From: Scylla paramamosain
Taxonomy: Eukaryota; Arthropoda; Malacostraca; Decapoda; Portunidae
NCBI RefSeq assembly: GCF_035594125.1
Contig: NC_087158.1
Coordinates: 7,180,501-7,244,500, forward strand
DNA length: 64,000 nucleotides
Direction of reading: 5' to 3'
Shown: positions 12,951-25,269 of the stretch, piece by piece
Layout: each line of letters starts with the position of its first letter
Position numbering within the stretch: position 1 is the first letter of the stretch
Translations under genes and position numbers: made by a program
Notes under the pieces: model-generated
Database searches by the model: none
Told to the model about the DNA's origin: nothing
Seen by the model: only the letters and a program-made list of their open reading frames with translations

Positions 12951-14597
12951 CAAAAACACTAAAAGGCAAGTTCTTCGTAAAAGTTGGTTTTATTCCCATG
13001 TAATGTGAATGCCCTGCTTTTTAGTGCTTTATTGCCTAACACGCTCAAAAACACTCAAAGACACTTTTCTGGTAATGTCATTCTTTTTTCACATAAAAGC
13101 TAGTTTCGCATGGAATTTGGGGTTTTGGTAACTAAGAATGTAAAAAAACACTCAAACTACACGCATTTAGTAAGGTTGTTCTGTTTCTTGATTAAGAGTG
13201 TTATTCATGAGTTTCAGTATTTTGGTATCTTAGAAACTTCTCCATACAGTCGAGTTTTTGCGTTTTTTGCCTTGTGATTCTGGTGATTCTATAAAACACT
13301 CATTATATACGTTTCTCGTTATGTCATTTTTTTTTCCTTATATAGAGTGCTTTGCATCCATTTTCGCGTTTTTTTTTATTTAATAATCTCAAAAACACAC
13401 AAAATATACTTTTTTTGGTAATGTTATTTTATTTCTTCATATTAGTTTGGTTTGCATCCGTTTTAGCGTTTTTCTACGTAAATCTTTTAAAAGACACGTT
13501 TTCAGTCATTTTCTTTTGGATTTACATATAGAGTGACTTTCATATTATTTATCATTTTGGTGCCTAACATGCAGAAAAACACTCAAAAGACAGGTTTCTT
13601 GTAAAGTCATTAAATTTCATCAGATAGGTGGCTTTGCATACACTTTTTGGTTTGGAACATAACTCCGAAAAAAAAGGTAAAATGAACTTTTTCGGTAATG
13701 TTTTTTCCACATAATTTCCCTGAATTTTGGCAGAATTTTGACATCTTGGTACCTATCAACATCAATAACAAAAAAATAAAAATGCTATTTTTTTATTTAT
13801 TTTTTTCTCTATAAAGAGTGTTATTTGTAGTTTTTAACGTTTTGGTACTTAAGGAACTTAAAAACATTCACAATACACATTTTTCGTAATATCCTTTCGT
13901 TTCCAAAATATGGGGATCTTTGCATGTATTTAAGTGTTTTTATAGGTAACATGATAAAAAACACTCAAAACACTTATTTTTGGTAATGTTATTCTGCTTC
14001 TCCATAAACGAGTGTTTTCCATGCGTTTTAGCGATTTGGTATGTAAGGAGCTGAAAAACACTTTAAGGCAAGTTCTTGGTAAAAGTTGGTTTTATTCCAA
14101 TGTAATATGATTGCCCTGCTTTTTAGTGCTTTATTGCCTAACACGCTCAAAAACACTGAAAAGATACTTTTGGTAATGTCATTTTTTTCCCACATAAAGC
14201 TAGTTTCGCATGCTATTTAGAGTTTTGGAAAAGAATATGAAAAAGCACTCAAAATACACGCATTTGGTAATGTTTTTCTGTTTCTCAATTAAGATTTTTA
14301 TTCATGAGTTTCAGCATTTTGGTATCTAAGAAACGTCTTTATATACACGAGTTTTTGCGTTTTTTGCCTTGTGGTTCTTGTGAACCACAAGTACTTCAGC
14401 CCGAAAATAATAAGACACTCATTATACATGTTTCTCGTAATGTCCTTTTTTTTTTTTTTTTTTTCCAATAGGGAGTGCTTTGCATCCATTTTCGCGTTTT
14501 TTGTAGATAACAAGCTCAAAAACACTCAAAATATACCTCTTTGGTAATGTTATTCTATTTCTTCATATTGGTTGGTTTTCATCTGTTTTAGCGTTTT
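12951..14597 (-). repeat. Reverse HOR array, block R2
   Basis: F-E-D-C-B-A and following monomers in reverse order. Marks are CCATACAGTCGAG in D1 and CTATCAACATCAATAAC in I2. It matches 45783-47345 closely and in the same orientation. It is interrupted within monomer B by the retrotransposon at 14598. Confidence 0.9.
14368..14391. repeat. D1 hairpin, second copy
   Basis: CTTGTGGTTC, loop TTGT, GAACCACAAG: a perfect 10-bp stem. It is the inverted-orientation counterpart of the hairpin at 4545-4568. Confidence 0.9.
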
Positions 14598-14627
14598 AGT
14601 AAGTAAGTAAGTAAGTAAGTAAGTAAG
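14598..14627. repeat. (AAGT)n 3' tail of the retrotransposon
   Basis: About seven AGTA/AAGT repeats on the + strand (ACTT on the element strand) join the HOR sequence GCGTTTT directly to the element's 3' UTR. Confidence 0.92.
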
Positions 14628-14762
14628 CTTTATTGTCACATTGAATTACATACAACATGAAAATCTTCTTGGCTTGCTCAGTAGCTCATCCACATAATAT
14701 AATATAATATACTAAAAATAATACATCATTAAAAATACACACTCACACACATAAAACAAAAG

Positions 14763-16290
14763 TTAGCGGGAAGCAAAGGAATTGAAGAGATCTATACTCT
14801 TAGGAATAAAGGTATTTTTAAATCTAGTAGTTTGCAGCTTTGGGAGGGCAAGTCTTTTACCAGATCTCAGGAACTTGTATTGGCAGTGCAGTGGATGCTG
14901 GACATCATTCATAATTTTATTTAGTTGTTTCATCACCATCATAATATATATATATCATCTAGGGAATCAGTTCTAGCTTTAAGTTTACCAGCGTTCTTTA
15001 CAATTCTTTTGAGTTTATTTCTATCTTTACATGTTAAGGATCCATACCATACTGTAATAGCAAAGCTCAAAATGGATTAAATTACTGATTTATAAAATAG
15101 TGATAATATTGATTGATCTATATGGATGTTTTTCAATATTCTTAGAAAATTAATTCTCTGTTTACATTTTTTGTATAATTTAATTGTATTTGAAGATCCT
15201 GTTAATTTGTCATCAATTATTACGCCAAGATATTTATATTCATGTACTCTTTCAACTTTGTCATTGGCTATGACTAGTGGATCTGGAATTGTGTTAATTG
15301 TACGGAAATCAATTATCATTTCTTTTGTTTTCTTTACATTTAGATTTAAAAAAGTTATTATTGCACCATGTAACAAAGTCTTCAACTTGCTTCAGGAACT
15401 CTCGTGAATCATCATTATTGATTTTTCCCACTATTGCCGTGTCATCTGCATATTTAATTATAGAACAACTTTTATATTTACTTCTGCAGTCATTTGTGTA
15501 CAATACAAAAAGTAGTGGAGCCAGAACACAACCTTGGGGTGCCCCTGTATTTGTTATAGCAATGTCTGATTTAACATTTTTAAGTTTTGTATATTGTGAA
15601 CGCATTGTTAGGTAACTATGTATCCATTTAATGAGTTTTCTGTTTACATTTAATGCTAGTAACTTTTGTAACAATATGTGGGGTTGGATGGTGTTAAAAG
15701 CGCTACTAAAATCTATAAAAAGAATGCGAACCTGTGTATTTCGATTCTCTAAGTGTTCATGGATAGGGTGAAGTAACGTTAATATAGCATCTTGAACACA
15801 TCTGTTTTCACAATAAGCAAATTGAAAGTTATCTCGCTCTGAGTCTAAATATTTACAGAGATGTGGTTTTACATTGTGCTCCAAACATTTCATAAGAATT
15901 GGGGTTAGTGCGACAGGTCTTAAATCATTTAGCTCTTTTGGGTTGTTGGTTTTAGGCACTGGATTAACTTCAGATTTCTTCCACACATCTGGAATTACGG
16001 ACTGATCAAGTGAAGCTTGGTAAAGTTTACAAACTGGATTAACAAGTTGTTCTGCACAGTTTTTCAATAACCTTGAACCTATACCATCTGGACCACCAGC
16101 TTTACCACACTTAATTCGTTTCAAAGAGCGTCTTGTATCTTCTTCTGTGATAGTTATATGGTCTGACTCAATACTATTTGCAAGTGACATAATATTGTTA
16201 CATTCTTCATTAAAATCATGGATATCAAATCTAGAGTAAAAAGAATTTAATTCATTTACATATTCTTGAGGATTTGACGGGTCTATTCTC
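14763..16290 (-). pseudogene. Broken ORF2 reverse transcriptase of the non-LTR element
   Basis: An RNA-templated DNA polymerase that would copy element RNA at a nicked target. The N-terminal endonuclease is absent through 5' truncation. The frame is open from the truncation point at 16290. Visible RT blocks in order are GKAGGPDGI, LNDLRPVALTPILMK, FIDFSSAFNTI, TGAPQGCVLAPLLFVLYTND and the catalytic box IIKYADDTAIV. After these come a LNVKKTKEMIIDFR block, a YKYLGVIIDD block and a C-terminal LRSGKRLALPKLQTT block. Lesions: an extra base in the six-A run at 15348-15353 shifts the frame; a stop at 15077-15079 follows YKSVI; an indel lies in the AT microsatellite at about 14940-14960. The final stop would be at 14763-14765. 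So few lesions suggest a fairly recent insertion. It cannot be active as it stands. Confidence 0.9.
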
Positions 16291-16291
16291 T

Positions 16292-19200
16292 GTTTTCTCT
16301 ACGTAAAACACCGAAAAGATACGTTTTCAGTAATTTTGTTTTCGATTCCGAAAAAATATTGCCAGAATTTTGGCATCTTAGTACCTATGAAGATGAATAA
16401 AAAAAAAAAAAAATAATAATAATAATAATTTTTTTATTTTTTTTCTTTATAAAGAGTGTTATTTGTGGGTTTTAGCTTTTTTTGGTACTTAAGGAACCTA
16501 AAAACACTCATAATACACGTTTCTCGTAATGTCCTTTCGTTCCTAAAAAATAGGGTTCTTTGCATGTATTTAAGCGTTTTTATTGGTAACATGATCAAAA
16601 ACACTCAAAATACATGTTTTTGGTAATGTTCTTCTGTTTCACCATAAAGTGTATTTTGCATGCGTTTTAGTGTTTTGGTATATAAAGAGCTCAAAAACAC
16701 TTAAAGTCAAGTTCTTGTTAAAAATTGGTTTTATTGCAATGTAATGTTTTTGCCCAGCTTTTTAGTGCTTTATTGCCTAACACGCTCAAAAACACTGAAA
16801 AGACATTTTTTCTGGTAATGTCATTTTTTTCCCACATAAAGCTGGTTTCGCATGCAATTTGGGGTTTTGGTAACTAAGAATGTGAAAAACACTCAAAATA
16901 CACGTATTTAGTAATATTGTTCTGTTTCTCAATTAAGAGTGTTGTTCCAGAGTTTCAGCATTTTAGAATGTAAGAAACTTCTCTATATAAACGAGTTTTT
17001 ACGTTTTTTGCCTTGTAGTTCTTGTGAAACTATAAAACACTCATTATACACGTTTCTCGTAATGTCCTTTTGCTTCCCAATATAGAGTGCTTTCCATCCA
17101 TTTTCGCGTTTTTTGTAGGTAACAATTTCAAAAACACTCAAAATATACCTTTTAGGTAATGTTATTTTATTTCTTCATATTGGTTGGTTTGCATCCGTTT
17201 TAGCGTTTTTCTACGTAAAACACGGAAAAGACACGTTTTTAGTAATTTTGTTTTGGATTCCCATATAGATTGATTTCCATGTTATTGATCGTGTTGGTTC
17301 CTAAGATGCTGAAAAACACTCATAAGACCGTTTTTTCGCAAAGACGTTTAATTTACCCTTACAGGTGGCTTTGCATTCACTTTACGGGTTTGGTACATAA
17401 CAGTCCGAAAAAAAGCTAAATTTAACTTTTTTGATAATGTTCTTATTTTACATAATATCCTGAATTTTGCCAGAATTTTGGCATATTGGTACCTGTAAAG
17501 ATGAATAAGAAAGAAAAAAAAATATCGTATTTTTTTTGTTTATTTATTGTTTCTCAATAAAGAGTGTTATTTGTGGCTTTTAGGTTTTTGGTAATTAATG
17601 AACTTAAAAACACTCATAATACACATTTCTCGTAATCTCCTTTCGTTTCCCAAAAATAGTGTTTTTTTTCATTGTATTTAAGCGTTTTTATTGGTAACAT
17701 GATCAAAAACACTCAAAATACATGTTTTTGTTAATTATATTCTGTTTCACCATAAAGTGTGTTTTGCATGCGTTTTAGTGTTTTGGTATATAAGGAGTTC
17801 AAAAACACTTATAGGCAAGTTCTTGGTAAAAATTCGTTTTACTCCAATGTAATGTGATTGCCCTCCTTTTTAGTGCTTTATTGCCTATCACGCTCAAAAA
17901 CACTCAAAATACACTTTTCTGGTAAATCATTTTTTTTCCCACAAATCTATTTTCGCATGCAATTTGGGGTATTGGTAACTAAGAATGTTAAAAGCACTCA
18001 AAATACACGCATTTAGTAAGGTTGTTCTGTTTCTCAATTAAGAGTGTTATTCATGAGTTTCAGTATTTTGGTATCTAGGAAATCTCTCCATATACACGAT
18101 TTTTCCGTTTTTTGCTTTGTGGTTCTTTTGAACTATAAAACACTCATTATACACTTTTCTTGCAATGTCCTTTTGTCTCCCAATATAGAGTGCTTTGCAT
18201 CAATTTTCAAGTTTTTTGTAGGGAAAAAGCTCAAAAACACTCAAAATATACCTTTTTGGTAACGTTTTTCTATTTCTTGATATTGGTTGGTTTCCATCCG
18301 TTTTAACGTTTTCTACGTAAAACACTGAGAAGACACGTTTTCAGTAACTTTGTTTTGGATTCCCATATAGAATGAGTTCCTTGTTATTTATCGTTTTGGT
18401 GTATAACATGCTAAAAAACACTCAAAACACAGATTTCTGGTAAGGTCGTTTAATTTCCTCATATTGGAGGCTTTCCATGCACTTTAGTGTTTGGTACATA
18501 ATAGTCCGAATAAAAAAGAAGCTGAAATTAACTTTTTTAATAATATTCTTTTATCACATAATTGCCCTGAATTTTCCTAGAATTTTGGCATCTCGGTACC
18601 TATGAAGATAACAAAAAAAAAAAAGAAAATAATAATAATTTTCTTTATTTTTTTTATTTGGTTTTATTTTCTAAATAAAGAGTGTTATTTGTGGGTTTTA
18701 GCTTTTTGGTACTTAAGGAACTTAAAAAAAAAACACTCATAATACACGTTTCTCGTAATGTCCTTTTCTTTCCCAAACATAATGTTCTTTGCATATACGA
18801 GTACTTAAGCGTTTTTATAGATAACATGATAAAAAACACTGAAAATACATGTTTTTGGTAATATTATTCTGTTTCTCCATAAAGTTTGTTTTTCATGCGT
18901 TTTAGCTGTTTCGTATATAAGTTGTTAAAAAACACTTTAAGGCAAATTCTTCGTAAAAGTTGGTTTTATTCCCATGTAATGTGATCGTTCTGCTTTTTAA
19001 TGCTTTGTTGCATATCACGCTGAAAAACACTCAAAAGACACTTTTCTAGTAATGTCATTTTTTTCCCACATGAAGCTTGTTTCGCATGTAATTTGGCATT
19101 TTTGTAACTAAGAATGTGAAAAACATTCAAAATACAGAATTTCGTAAGGTAGTTCTGTTTATCGATAAAAAGTGTTATTCATGCATTTATTCATTTTGGT

Positions 19201-19924
19201 ATGTAAGAAATTTCTCTATATACACAAGTTTTTGCGTTTATTGCCTTGTGGTTGTTTTAAAACTATAAAACACCTATTATACACGTTTCACGTAATGTCC
19301 TTTTGTTTCCTAATATAGAGTGCTTTACATCCATTTTTTGCATTTTTTGCATTAATAAGCTCAAAAACACTCAAAATATATCTTTTTGGTAATGTTATTT
19401 TATTTCTTCATATAGGATGGTTTGTATCCGCTTTAGCGTTTTTCTACGTAAAATACTGAAAAGACACGTTTTCAGTAATTTTCTCTTGGATTCACATATT
19501 GACTGACTTCCATATTATTTATCGTTTTGGTGCCTAACATGCTGAAAACACTGAAAAGACAGGTTTCTAGTAAAGTCGTTTAACTTCCCTATATAGGTGG
19601 CTTTGCATGCACTTTAGGGTTTGATACATAACAATCCGAAAAAAAAGCTATAATTAACTTTTATGATAATGTTCTTTTTTCCACATAAATTAACTGAATT
19701 TTGGTAGAATTTTGGCATCTTGGTTCCTATGAAGATGAATAACAAAAAAAAAAAAGTCCCATTTTTTAATTTTTTAATTTATTATTTATTTTTCTAAAGA
19801 GTGTTATTTGTGGGTTTTATCTTTTTGGTACTGAAGGAACTTTAAAATCACTTATAATACACGTTTCTCGTAATGTTGTTTCGTTTCCCAAACATAAGGT
19901 TCTTTGCATGTATTTAAACGCCAA
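16292..19924 (-). repeat. Reverse HOR array, block R3
   Basis: Continues monomer B after the retrotransposon. A monomers with the variant GATCGTGTTGGTTCCTAA lie near 17287; the standard type lies near 18388 and 19517. The block shares its order, private variants and the A/I2 fusion near 16350 with 24104-27460 and 47340-49330, so all three are copies of one segment. It stops inside monomer H at about 19924 (GCATGTATTTAAACG then CCAAAATGCATG). Confidence 0.9.
16345..16365 (-). repeat. A-to-I2 deletion junction, copy 1
   Basis: A is cut at TTTTCGATTCC and joined to the I2 piece ATTGCCAGAATTTTGGCATC, removing the rest of A, all of J and part of I2 (about 0.2 kb). The same join is found near 24190-24202 and 47388-47402. 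Confidence 0.85.
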
Positions 19925-20404
19925 AATGCATGCAAACCACAATATAAAGGGAACAATAAAGATGTCTAGAATCGCGTCTTTTGAGTATTTATGGAGTGGC
20001 GGTGACGTAGAATCACGAATCCTATGTTAAATTGCCTATATTTTTTTTTTCATTAAAAATGCATTTAATCAGGAAGGATAGACCAACAATTTTTTCTATA
20101 TATTGTTTTTTTTCATGTAAAATGGTAAAAAAAAAAAAAATATTTCTACGAAAAATATTTAAAAAAAATGTTATAACATATTTAAAAAAAAAAACTCCAA
20201 ACAAAAATTTTGATAGCACATTTTTTTGTCTTATATAGTTTAAAAAGCTGCAATAGCCTGTATATGTGTAACAGGAAGAGTAACGATCATTTTTACATCC
20301 GAAAATTCGCTACTTTGAGATATGAAGCGATAATGTTTAAAGGGGTACTATAATTCATTTATTGCAGCTAGGGACGTAAAATTCACATGATATAAACATC
20401 AGGA
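19925..20404. other. Unrecognised non-satellite island with A/T tracts
   Basis: Apart from about 60 bp of monomer-like sequence at its left edge, this 0.48 kb does not read as satellite. It includes GTGGCGGTGACGTAGAATCA near 20000, T and A tracts at 20041-20195, and a low-repeat part at 20240-20400. TTAAAGGGG at 20338-20346 resembles the TTAAAGGRR end reported for T2/Kolobok-type elements, but I found no matching opposite end. The frames at 20022-20219 and 20032-20238 are low-complexity. I do not recognise it. Confidence 0.6.
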
Positions 20405-20734
20405 TATGTTGAAAATTTGAAAACGAAACGATATTTCCAGAAACATGTATTTTTTAGTATTCATAAGCGTGTTAGTCACCAAAACGCTAAAAAAAAAAAC
20501 ATGGAAAACTCCGACTATGGGAAAACCAAACATCATTAGCAAATACGTGTCTACTAAATGGGATAAGAAATGACATTTCCAGAAACATGTGTTTTGAGTG
20601 TTTATGAGTGTTCTAGGCAACAAAACGCTTAAAAGAATGGTAAGGACCTTGTAAGAGAAAACAAAACATTACAAAACACTTGATTTATGAGTATTTTTGA
20701 GCTACTTACATACCATATCGTTAAAACGCATACA
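20405..20734 (+). repeat. Diverged monomeric satellite, forward part 1
   Basis: About three or four monomers with recognisable parts (GTTAGTCACCAAAACGC, GACATTTCCAGAAACATGTG, GAGTATTTTTGAGC). They do not follow the HOR order and differ from one another much more than HOR copies do. Confidence 0.8.
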
Positions 20735-21740
20735 AAACACGTTTCTTGTAATGTCACTTCATTTCCCCATATAATAGGCTTTGCACGCATTTTGGTGATT
20801 TCACAGCTAACAATTTGAAACTAGCGTTTTGTTACGTAAGAAGTTAAGAAATCCTCAGAAGACACTTTTTTTTATAATTTTGTTCTATTTTATAATGAAG
20901 TGTGATTTCTTGGCTTTTTTTTAATGTTTTGGTGCGTAACACGGTGAAAAATACTCAAAAGAAACATTTTTCGTAATGTTTCTTTTTTTTTTTATTTAGG
21001 GAGTTATGCAGACATTTTCGCCTTTTGGTACCTAACAATATTAAACACGGAAAATACCTTTTTTTTTTTTGTGTGTGTGTGTGTAATATTATTCTGTTTC
21101 TTAAATATGAGTAGTGTTTTGGTACCTAAGAAGGTCAATAACACTTATAATACACGTTTCTCGTAATGTTCTTTAGTTTCCCCATGAATTATATTTTTCA
21201 TGCATTTTGTCTTTTTCTAAGTAACAATTAAAGAAAAAAAAAACACTCAAAATACACGTTTTTGGTAATGATCTCTTCATGCATTTTACCATATTCATAC
21301 CTAAAACGAAGACATTCATAATACAAGTTTCTCGTAATGTCTTCTCGTTTCATGATAGAGTACTTCTGTATGAATTTTCTACATAAGAAGATGAAAAACA
21401 CTCAAAATACACGTTTTTGATAAAGTGATAGTGTTTCTCGATTTTTTTTTGTGTGTGTTTTAGCGTTTTGGTACATAAGAATAAAAAAAAAAAAAACAGT
21501 GAATGTATACGTTCAAAGTATTTCATTTTTTTTTTTTCCATAGAGGGTGCTTTATATGCTTTTTATCGTTTTGGTGCTTAGAACGCTCATAAACACTGAA
21601 AAAAAAGAAAACATTTCTGGAGGTCTCGTTTTATTTTTCCATATTGGATGCTTTGCACGGATTTTGTCCTTTACGTATCTAAGAATGTTAAATACACTCA
21701 AAATGCATGTTTTTGGTAAAGTTGTTATGTTTCTCTATTT
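20735..21740 (-). repeat. Diverged monomeric satellite, reverse part 1
   Basis: Orientation flips near 20734, where ACGCATACAAAACACG leads into GTTTCTTGTAATGTCAC. About ten reverse monomers follow. ACACGTTTCTCGTAATG is retained near 21139, and (GT)7 lies at 21071-21084. No HOR order is seen. Confidence 0.8.
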
Positions 21741-23720
21741 AGAGATTTTTAGGTACCAAAAAATGCTGAAACGCATGAATAGTACTCTCTATCGAGAAAT
21801 ACAAGAGAATTACCAAAAACGTGCATTTTTTTAGGTTTTTCCACATTATTAGGGACCAAAACGCCAAAATGCATGCAAAACAACTATATTGAGGAAATTA
21901 GACAACACCAGAAACGTGTCTTTTGAGAGTTTTTGAGGCACTAATACGCTAAAAATTATAAAAAGCACTCTATATGGAAAACAAAACATTACGAAAATAG
22001 TGTATTTTGTGAGTTTTTCACCTTGTTAGGTTAAAACACCAAAATTAATCGAAATCCTTTGATATGTGGAAACGAAAAATAACATAACGAATAACATATA
22101 ATATAAAAATAACATTACGAATAACGTATCTTTTCAGTGTCTTTGAGCTTTTTATGTAATAAAAAGCATGTGTTTTAACACATGCAAAACACCCTTTATG
22201 GAGAAAGAAAATAGTGTTTTGTGTGTTTTCTGCTTATTACGTAGAAAATCGCCAATATGCACACAAAGTATTTATTACGAAAAACGTGTATTAGGAGTGT
22301 TTTTTGAAGTTTTTGGATACTCCCCAAAAAATGCAAGAGTCATTCTATATGGAGAAAGAGATCAATATTACCAAGAACGTTTATTTTCAGTGTTTATCAA
22401 ATTATGAGTTATTAAAACGCAAAAATGCATGCAAAGCCTCTTATATTAGGAAGGAAAACATCATTACAAATATATTTTTTTTTCATGTTATGCACCAATC
22501 AGCAAAAAAAAAAAAAAAAATGCAAGCACTTTATATAGGAAAACAAACAACATGCCAAAATCGTGCCTTCTGTGTTTCTTTCAGCTAGATACGTACCAAA
22601 ACGCTAAAACGCATGCAGAACACCCTTTATGTAAAAAGATGATAACATTACCCAAAACAAGTATTTTGAGTGTTTTTGAGATTGGTGGGAAGAAAAACTC
22701 CGAAATGCATGCAAAGTACTCTATTTGAGGAAACGAAAAGACATCAAGAGAAACTTGAATTATGAATATATTTTTTTACTTCTTAGGTACTAAAAGGCTA
22801 AAACGCATAAATAGCACTCTGTATGGAGAAACATACATTAAAATCTTGTATTTTTAGTGTATTTCACATTGTTATTTACCAAAACATAAACATGATGCAA
22901 AGTAGCTTGTATTTCGGAAAGGAAATGATATCTCCAGAAACATGTCTTTTGAGTGTTTATCAGCTTGCTAGGCAGAAAACGCTGTAAAGCATGGAAAGAA
23001 CCATATATGAGAAAACAAAACATTTCCTGAAAGGTGTCTTTTGAGTATTTTTGAACTATTTGCTTATTAAAGCGCTTGTAAAACGCATGCAAAACATCAT
23101 TTATGGAGAAACACAATACACAAAAAGGTGCATTTTATGTGTTTTTGAACTTGTTACGTAAAAAAAAACACAATATACTCTATTAGGGAAAAAAGATAAA
23201 TCATTACGAGAAACGTGTATTACGAGTGTTTTTGAGCTTTTTAGGTATCAAACAGCTAAAACTCATGAAGAGCACTCTACATGAAGAAACAAAACAAACT
23301 TTTTTTTTTTTTTGTGTATGTGTGTGTGTGTGTGTGTGTGTGCGTTTATCCCATTGGTAGGTACCAAAACGCCAAAGTGGATGGAAAAAACCTATCGGGA
23401 AACAAAACGATATTTCCAGAACATGTCTTTTGAGTGTTTGAATGTTAGGCACCAAAATGTGAAAAAAAGAATGGACAACTCTGTGGGAAAACAAAACAAC
23501 ATTACCAAAAAACGTGTTGTTTAAATGTTTTGATCTACTTATGTACCAAAACGCTAAAACGCAAGCAAAACACCATCTTTAGAAAAACAGAATATTACCA
23601 AAAACAAGTATTTTGAGTGTTTTCGAGTTTCTTAGGTGGCAAAACGCGAATACGCGTTAATATCACTCTATATGGAGAAACAGAACAACTTTACCAAAAA
23701 CAAGAATTATAAGTTTTTTT
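21741..23720 (+). repeat. Diverged monomeric satellite, forward part 2
   Basis: Orientation flips back near 21741-21750 (AGATTTTTAGGTACCAAAA). About twenty forward monomers follow, with long T or A tracts at several monomer joins and a GT microsatellite at 23314-23343. Frames such as 22838-23116 and 23204-23494 are repeat translations. Confidence 0.8.
23314..23343. repeat. (GT)n microsatellite
   Basis: About fifteen GT/TG dinucleotides with one interruption, preceded by a T tract, within the diverged monomers. Confidence 0.95.
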
Positions 23721-24103
23721 TTTTTTATTTTAGGTATCACATAGGGTACTTTGCAAGGAATTTTTGCCTCTCTTCCTATGTAATATTCTCCAAAACACTT
23801 AAAATGCACTTTTGTTATTTTTTTTTATTTATTTTTTTTTATATTTTTTTTCATAAAGGGTGTTCTGCATGCGTTTTAGCCTTTTGGTACGTAAGTTGCT
23901 TGAAAACAATCAAAAGACACGTTTTTGTTAATGTTGTTTTATTTCCCCAAATAGGGTTCCTTCCATGTTATTTAGCGTTTTGGTGCATAACACGCTCATA
24001 AATACTCAAAAGACACGTTTCTGAATATGTTGTATTTTTTCATCATGTAGGGTACTTTGCATGGAGTTTGGCGTTTTGGTACTAAACAATGTGCAATACA
24101 CTC
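23721..24103 (-). repeat. Diverged monomeric satellite, reverse part 2
   Basis: A third flip, at a T tract near 23714-23728. About four reverse monomers (AGGGTACTTTGCAAGG, AAGGGTGTTCTGCATGCG) run up to the point where HOR monomer B resumes (CATTGGTTGGTTTACAT near 24104). Confidence 0.8.
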
Positions 24104-24315
24104 AGACATTGGTTGGTTTACATTTGTTTTAGCGTTTTTCTACGTAAAACACCGAAAAGACACGTTTTCAGTAATTTTGTTTTTGATTCTAAAAGAATAT
24201 TGCCAGAATTTTGGCATCATAGTACCTATGAAGATGAATAACAAAAAAATAATAATATTTTCTTTTTCTTTTTTTTTCTATAAAGAGTGTTATTTGTGGG
24301 TTTTAGCTTTTTTGG

Positions 24316-24349
24316 TACTTAAAAACTTAAAAACTTAAAAACTTAAAAA
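24316..24349. repeat. Short tandem repeat (AAAAACTT)n in I1
   Basis: Four slightly shortened copies of ACTTAAAA expand the normal TTAAGGAACTTAAAAAC sequence at the start of monomer I1. Confidence 0.85.
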
Positions 24350-25218
24350 TTAAGGAACTTAAAAACACTCACAATACACGTTTCTCGTAATGTCCTCATG
24401 TTTCCCAAAAATACGTTTCTTTACATGTATTTAAGCGTTTTTATTGGTAACATGATCAAAAACACTCAAAATACATGTTTTTGGTAATGTTCTTCTGTTT
24501 CACCAAAAAGTGTATTTTGCATGCGTTTTAGTGTTTTGATATATAAGGAGCTCAAAACACTTAAAGGCAAGTTCTTGTTAAAAATTGGTTTTATTCCAAT
24601 GTAATGTGTTTGCCCTGCTTTTTAGTGCTTTATTGCCTAACACGCTCAAAAACACTCAAAAGACATTTTTTATAGTAATGTCATTTTTTACCCACATAAA
24701 GCTGGTTTCGCAATTTGGGGTTTTGGTAACTAAGAATGTGAAAAACACTCAAAATACACGCATTTAGTAAGATTGTTCTGTTTCTCAATTAAGAGTGTTG
24801 TTCCAGAGTTTCAGCATTTTAGAATGTAAGAAACTTCTCTATATACACGAGTTTTTACGTTTTTTGCCTTGTAGTTCTTGTGAAACTATAAAACACTCAT
24901 TATACACGTTTCTCGTAATGTCCTTTTGCTTCCGAATATAGAGTGCTTTCCATCCATTTTCGCGTTTTTTGTAGGTAACAAATTAAAAAACACTAAAAAT
25001 ATACCTTTTTGGTAATGTTATTTTATTTCTTCATATTGGTTGGTTTGCATCCGTTTTAGCGTTTTTCTACGTAAAACACGGAAAAGACACGTTTTTAGTA
25101 ATTTTGTTTTGGATTCCCATATAGATTGACTTCCATGTTATATATCGTGTTGGTTCCCAAGATGCTGAAAAACACTCATAAGACCGTTTTCTGGCAAAGA
25201 CGTTTAATTTACCAAATT

Positions 25219-25269
25219 GGCTTTGCATGCATGCATGGCTTTTGCATGCATGCATGGCTTTGCATGCAC
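25219..25269. repeat. GCATGCAT-bearing tandem triplication
   Basis: GGCTTTGCATGC occurs three times in a row, with extra GCAT units in the first two copies. It replaces the usual single GGCTTTGCATGCACTTTA of monomer J. Confidence 0.9.

Larger units (their letters stand above)
14598..16291 (-). mobile_element. 5'-truncated non-LTR retrotransposon (CR1/L2/Rex1-like)
   Basis: An insertion of about 1.69 kb within HOR monomer B. The uninterrupted allele is visible at 47330-47350 (TTAGCGTTTTTCTACGTAAA). On the minus strand it runs from the start of the reverse-transcriptase region, through a decayed C-terminal region, to a short 3' UTR. It ends in an ACTT tetranucleotide tail at 14598-14627, preceded by ACAATAAAG, which resembles a polyadenylation signal. 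The 5' end at 16291 is truncated inside the coding region, as is usual for target-primed insertions. GTTTT at 14593-14597 and 16292-16296 may be a 5-bp target-site duplication. The ACTT tail with a Jockey-superfamily RT fits the Rex1/L2/CR1 group; the exact clade is not certain. Confidence 0.9.

Noticed and set aside
14593..16296. A longer target-site duplication around the retrotransposon
   Set aside because: Only GTTTT is shared on both sides, and it is low-complexity. Longer matches fail (TTTTAGT against TTTTCTC).
20338..20346. TTAAAGGGG as the end of a second TTAA transposon
   Set aside because: No complementary end or second TTAA at a plausible distance was found by eye, so it is noted only as a resemblance.
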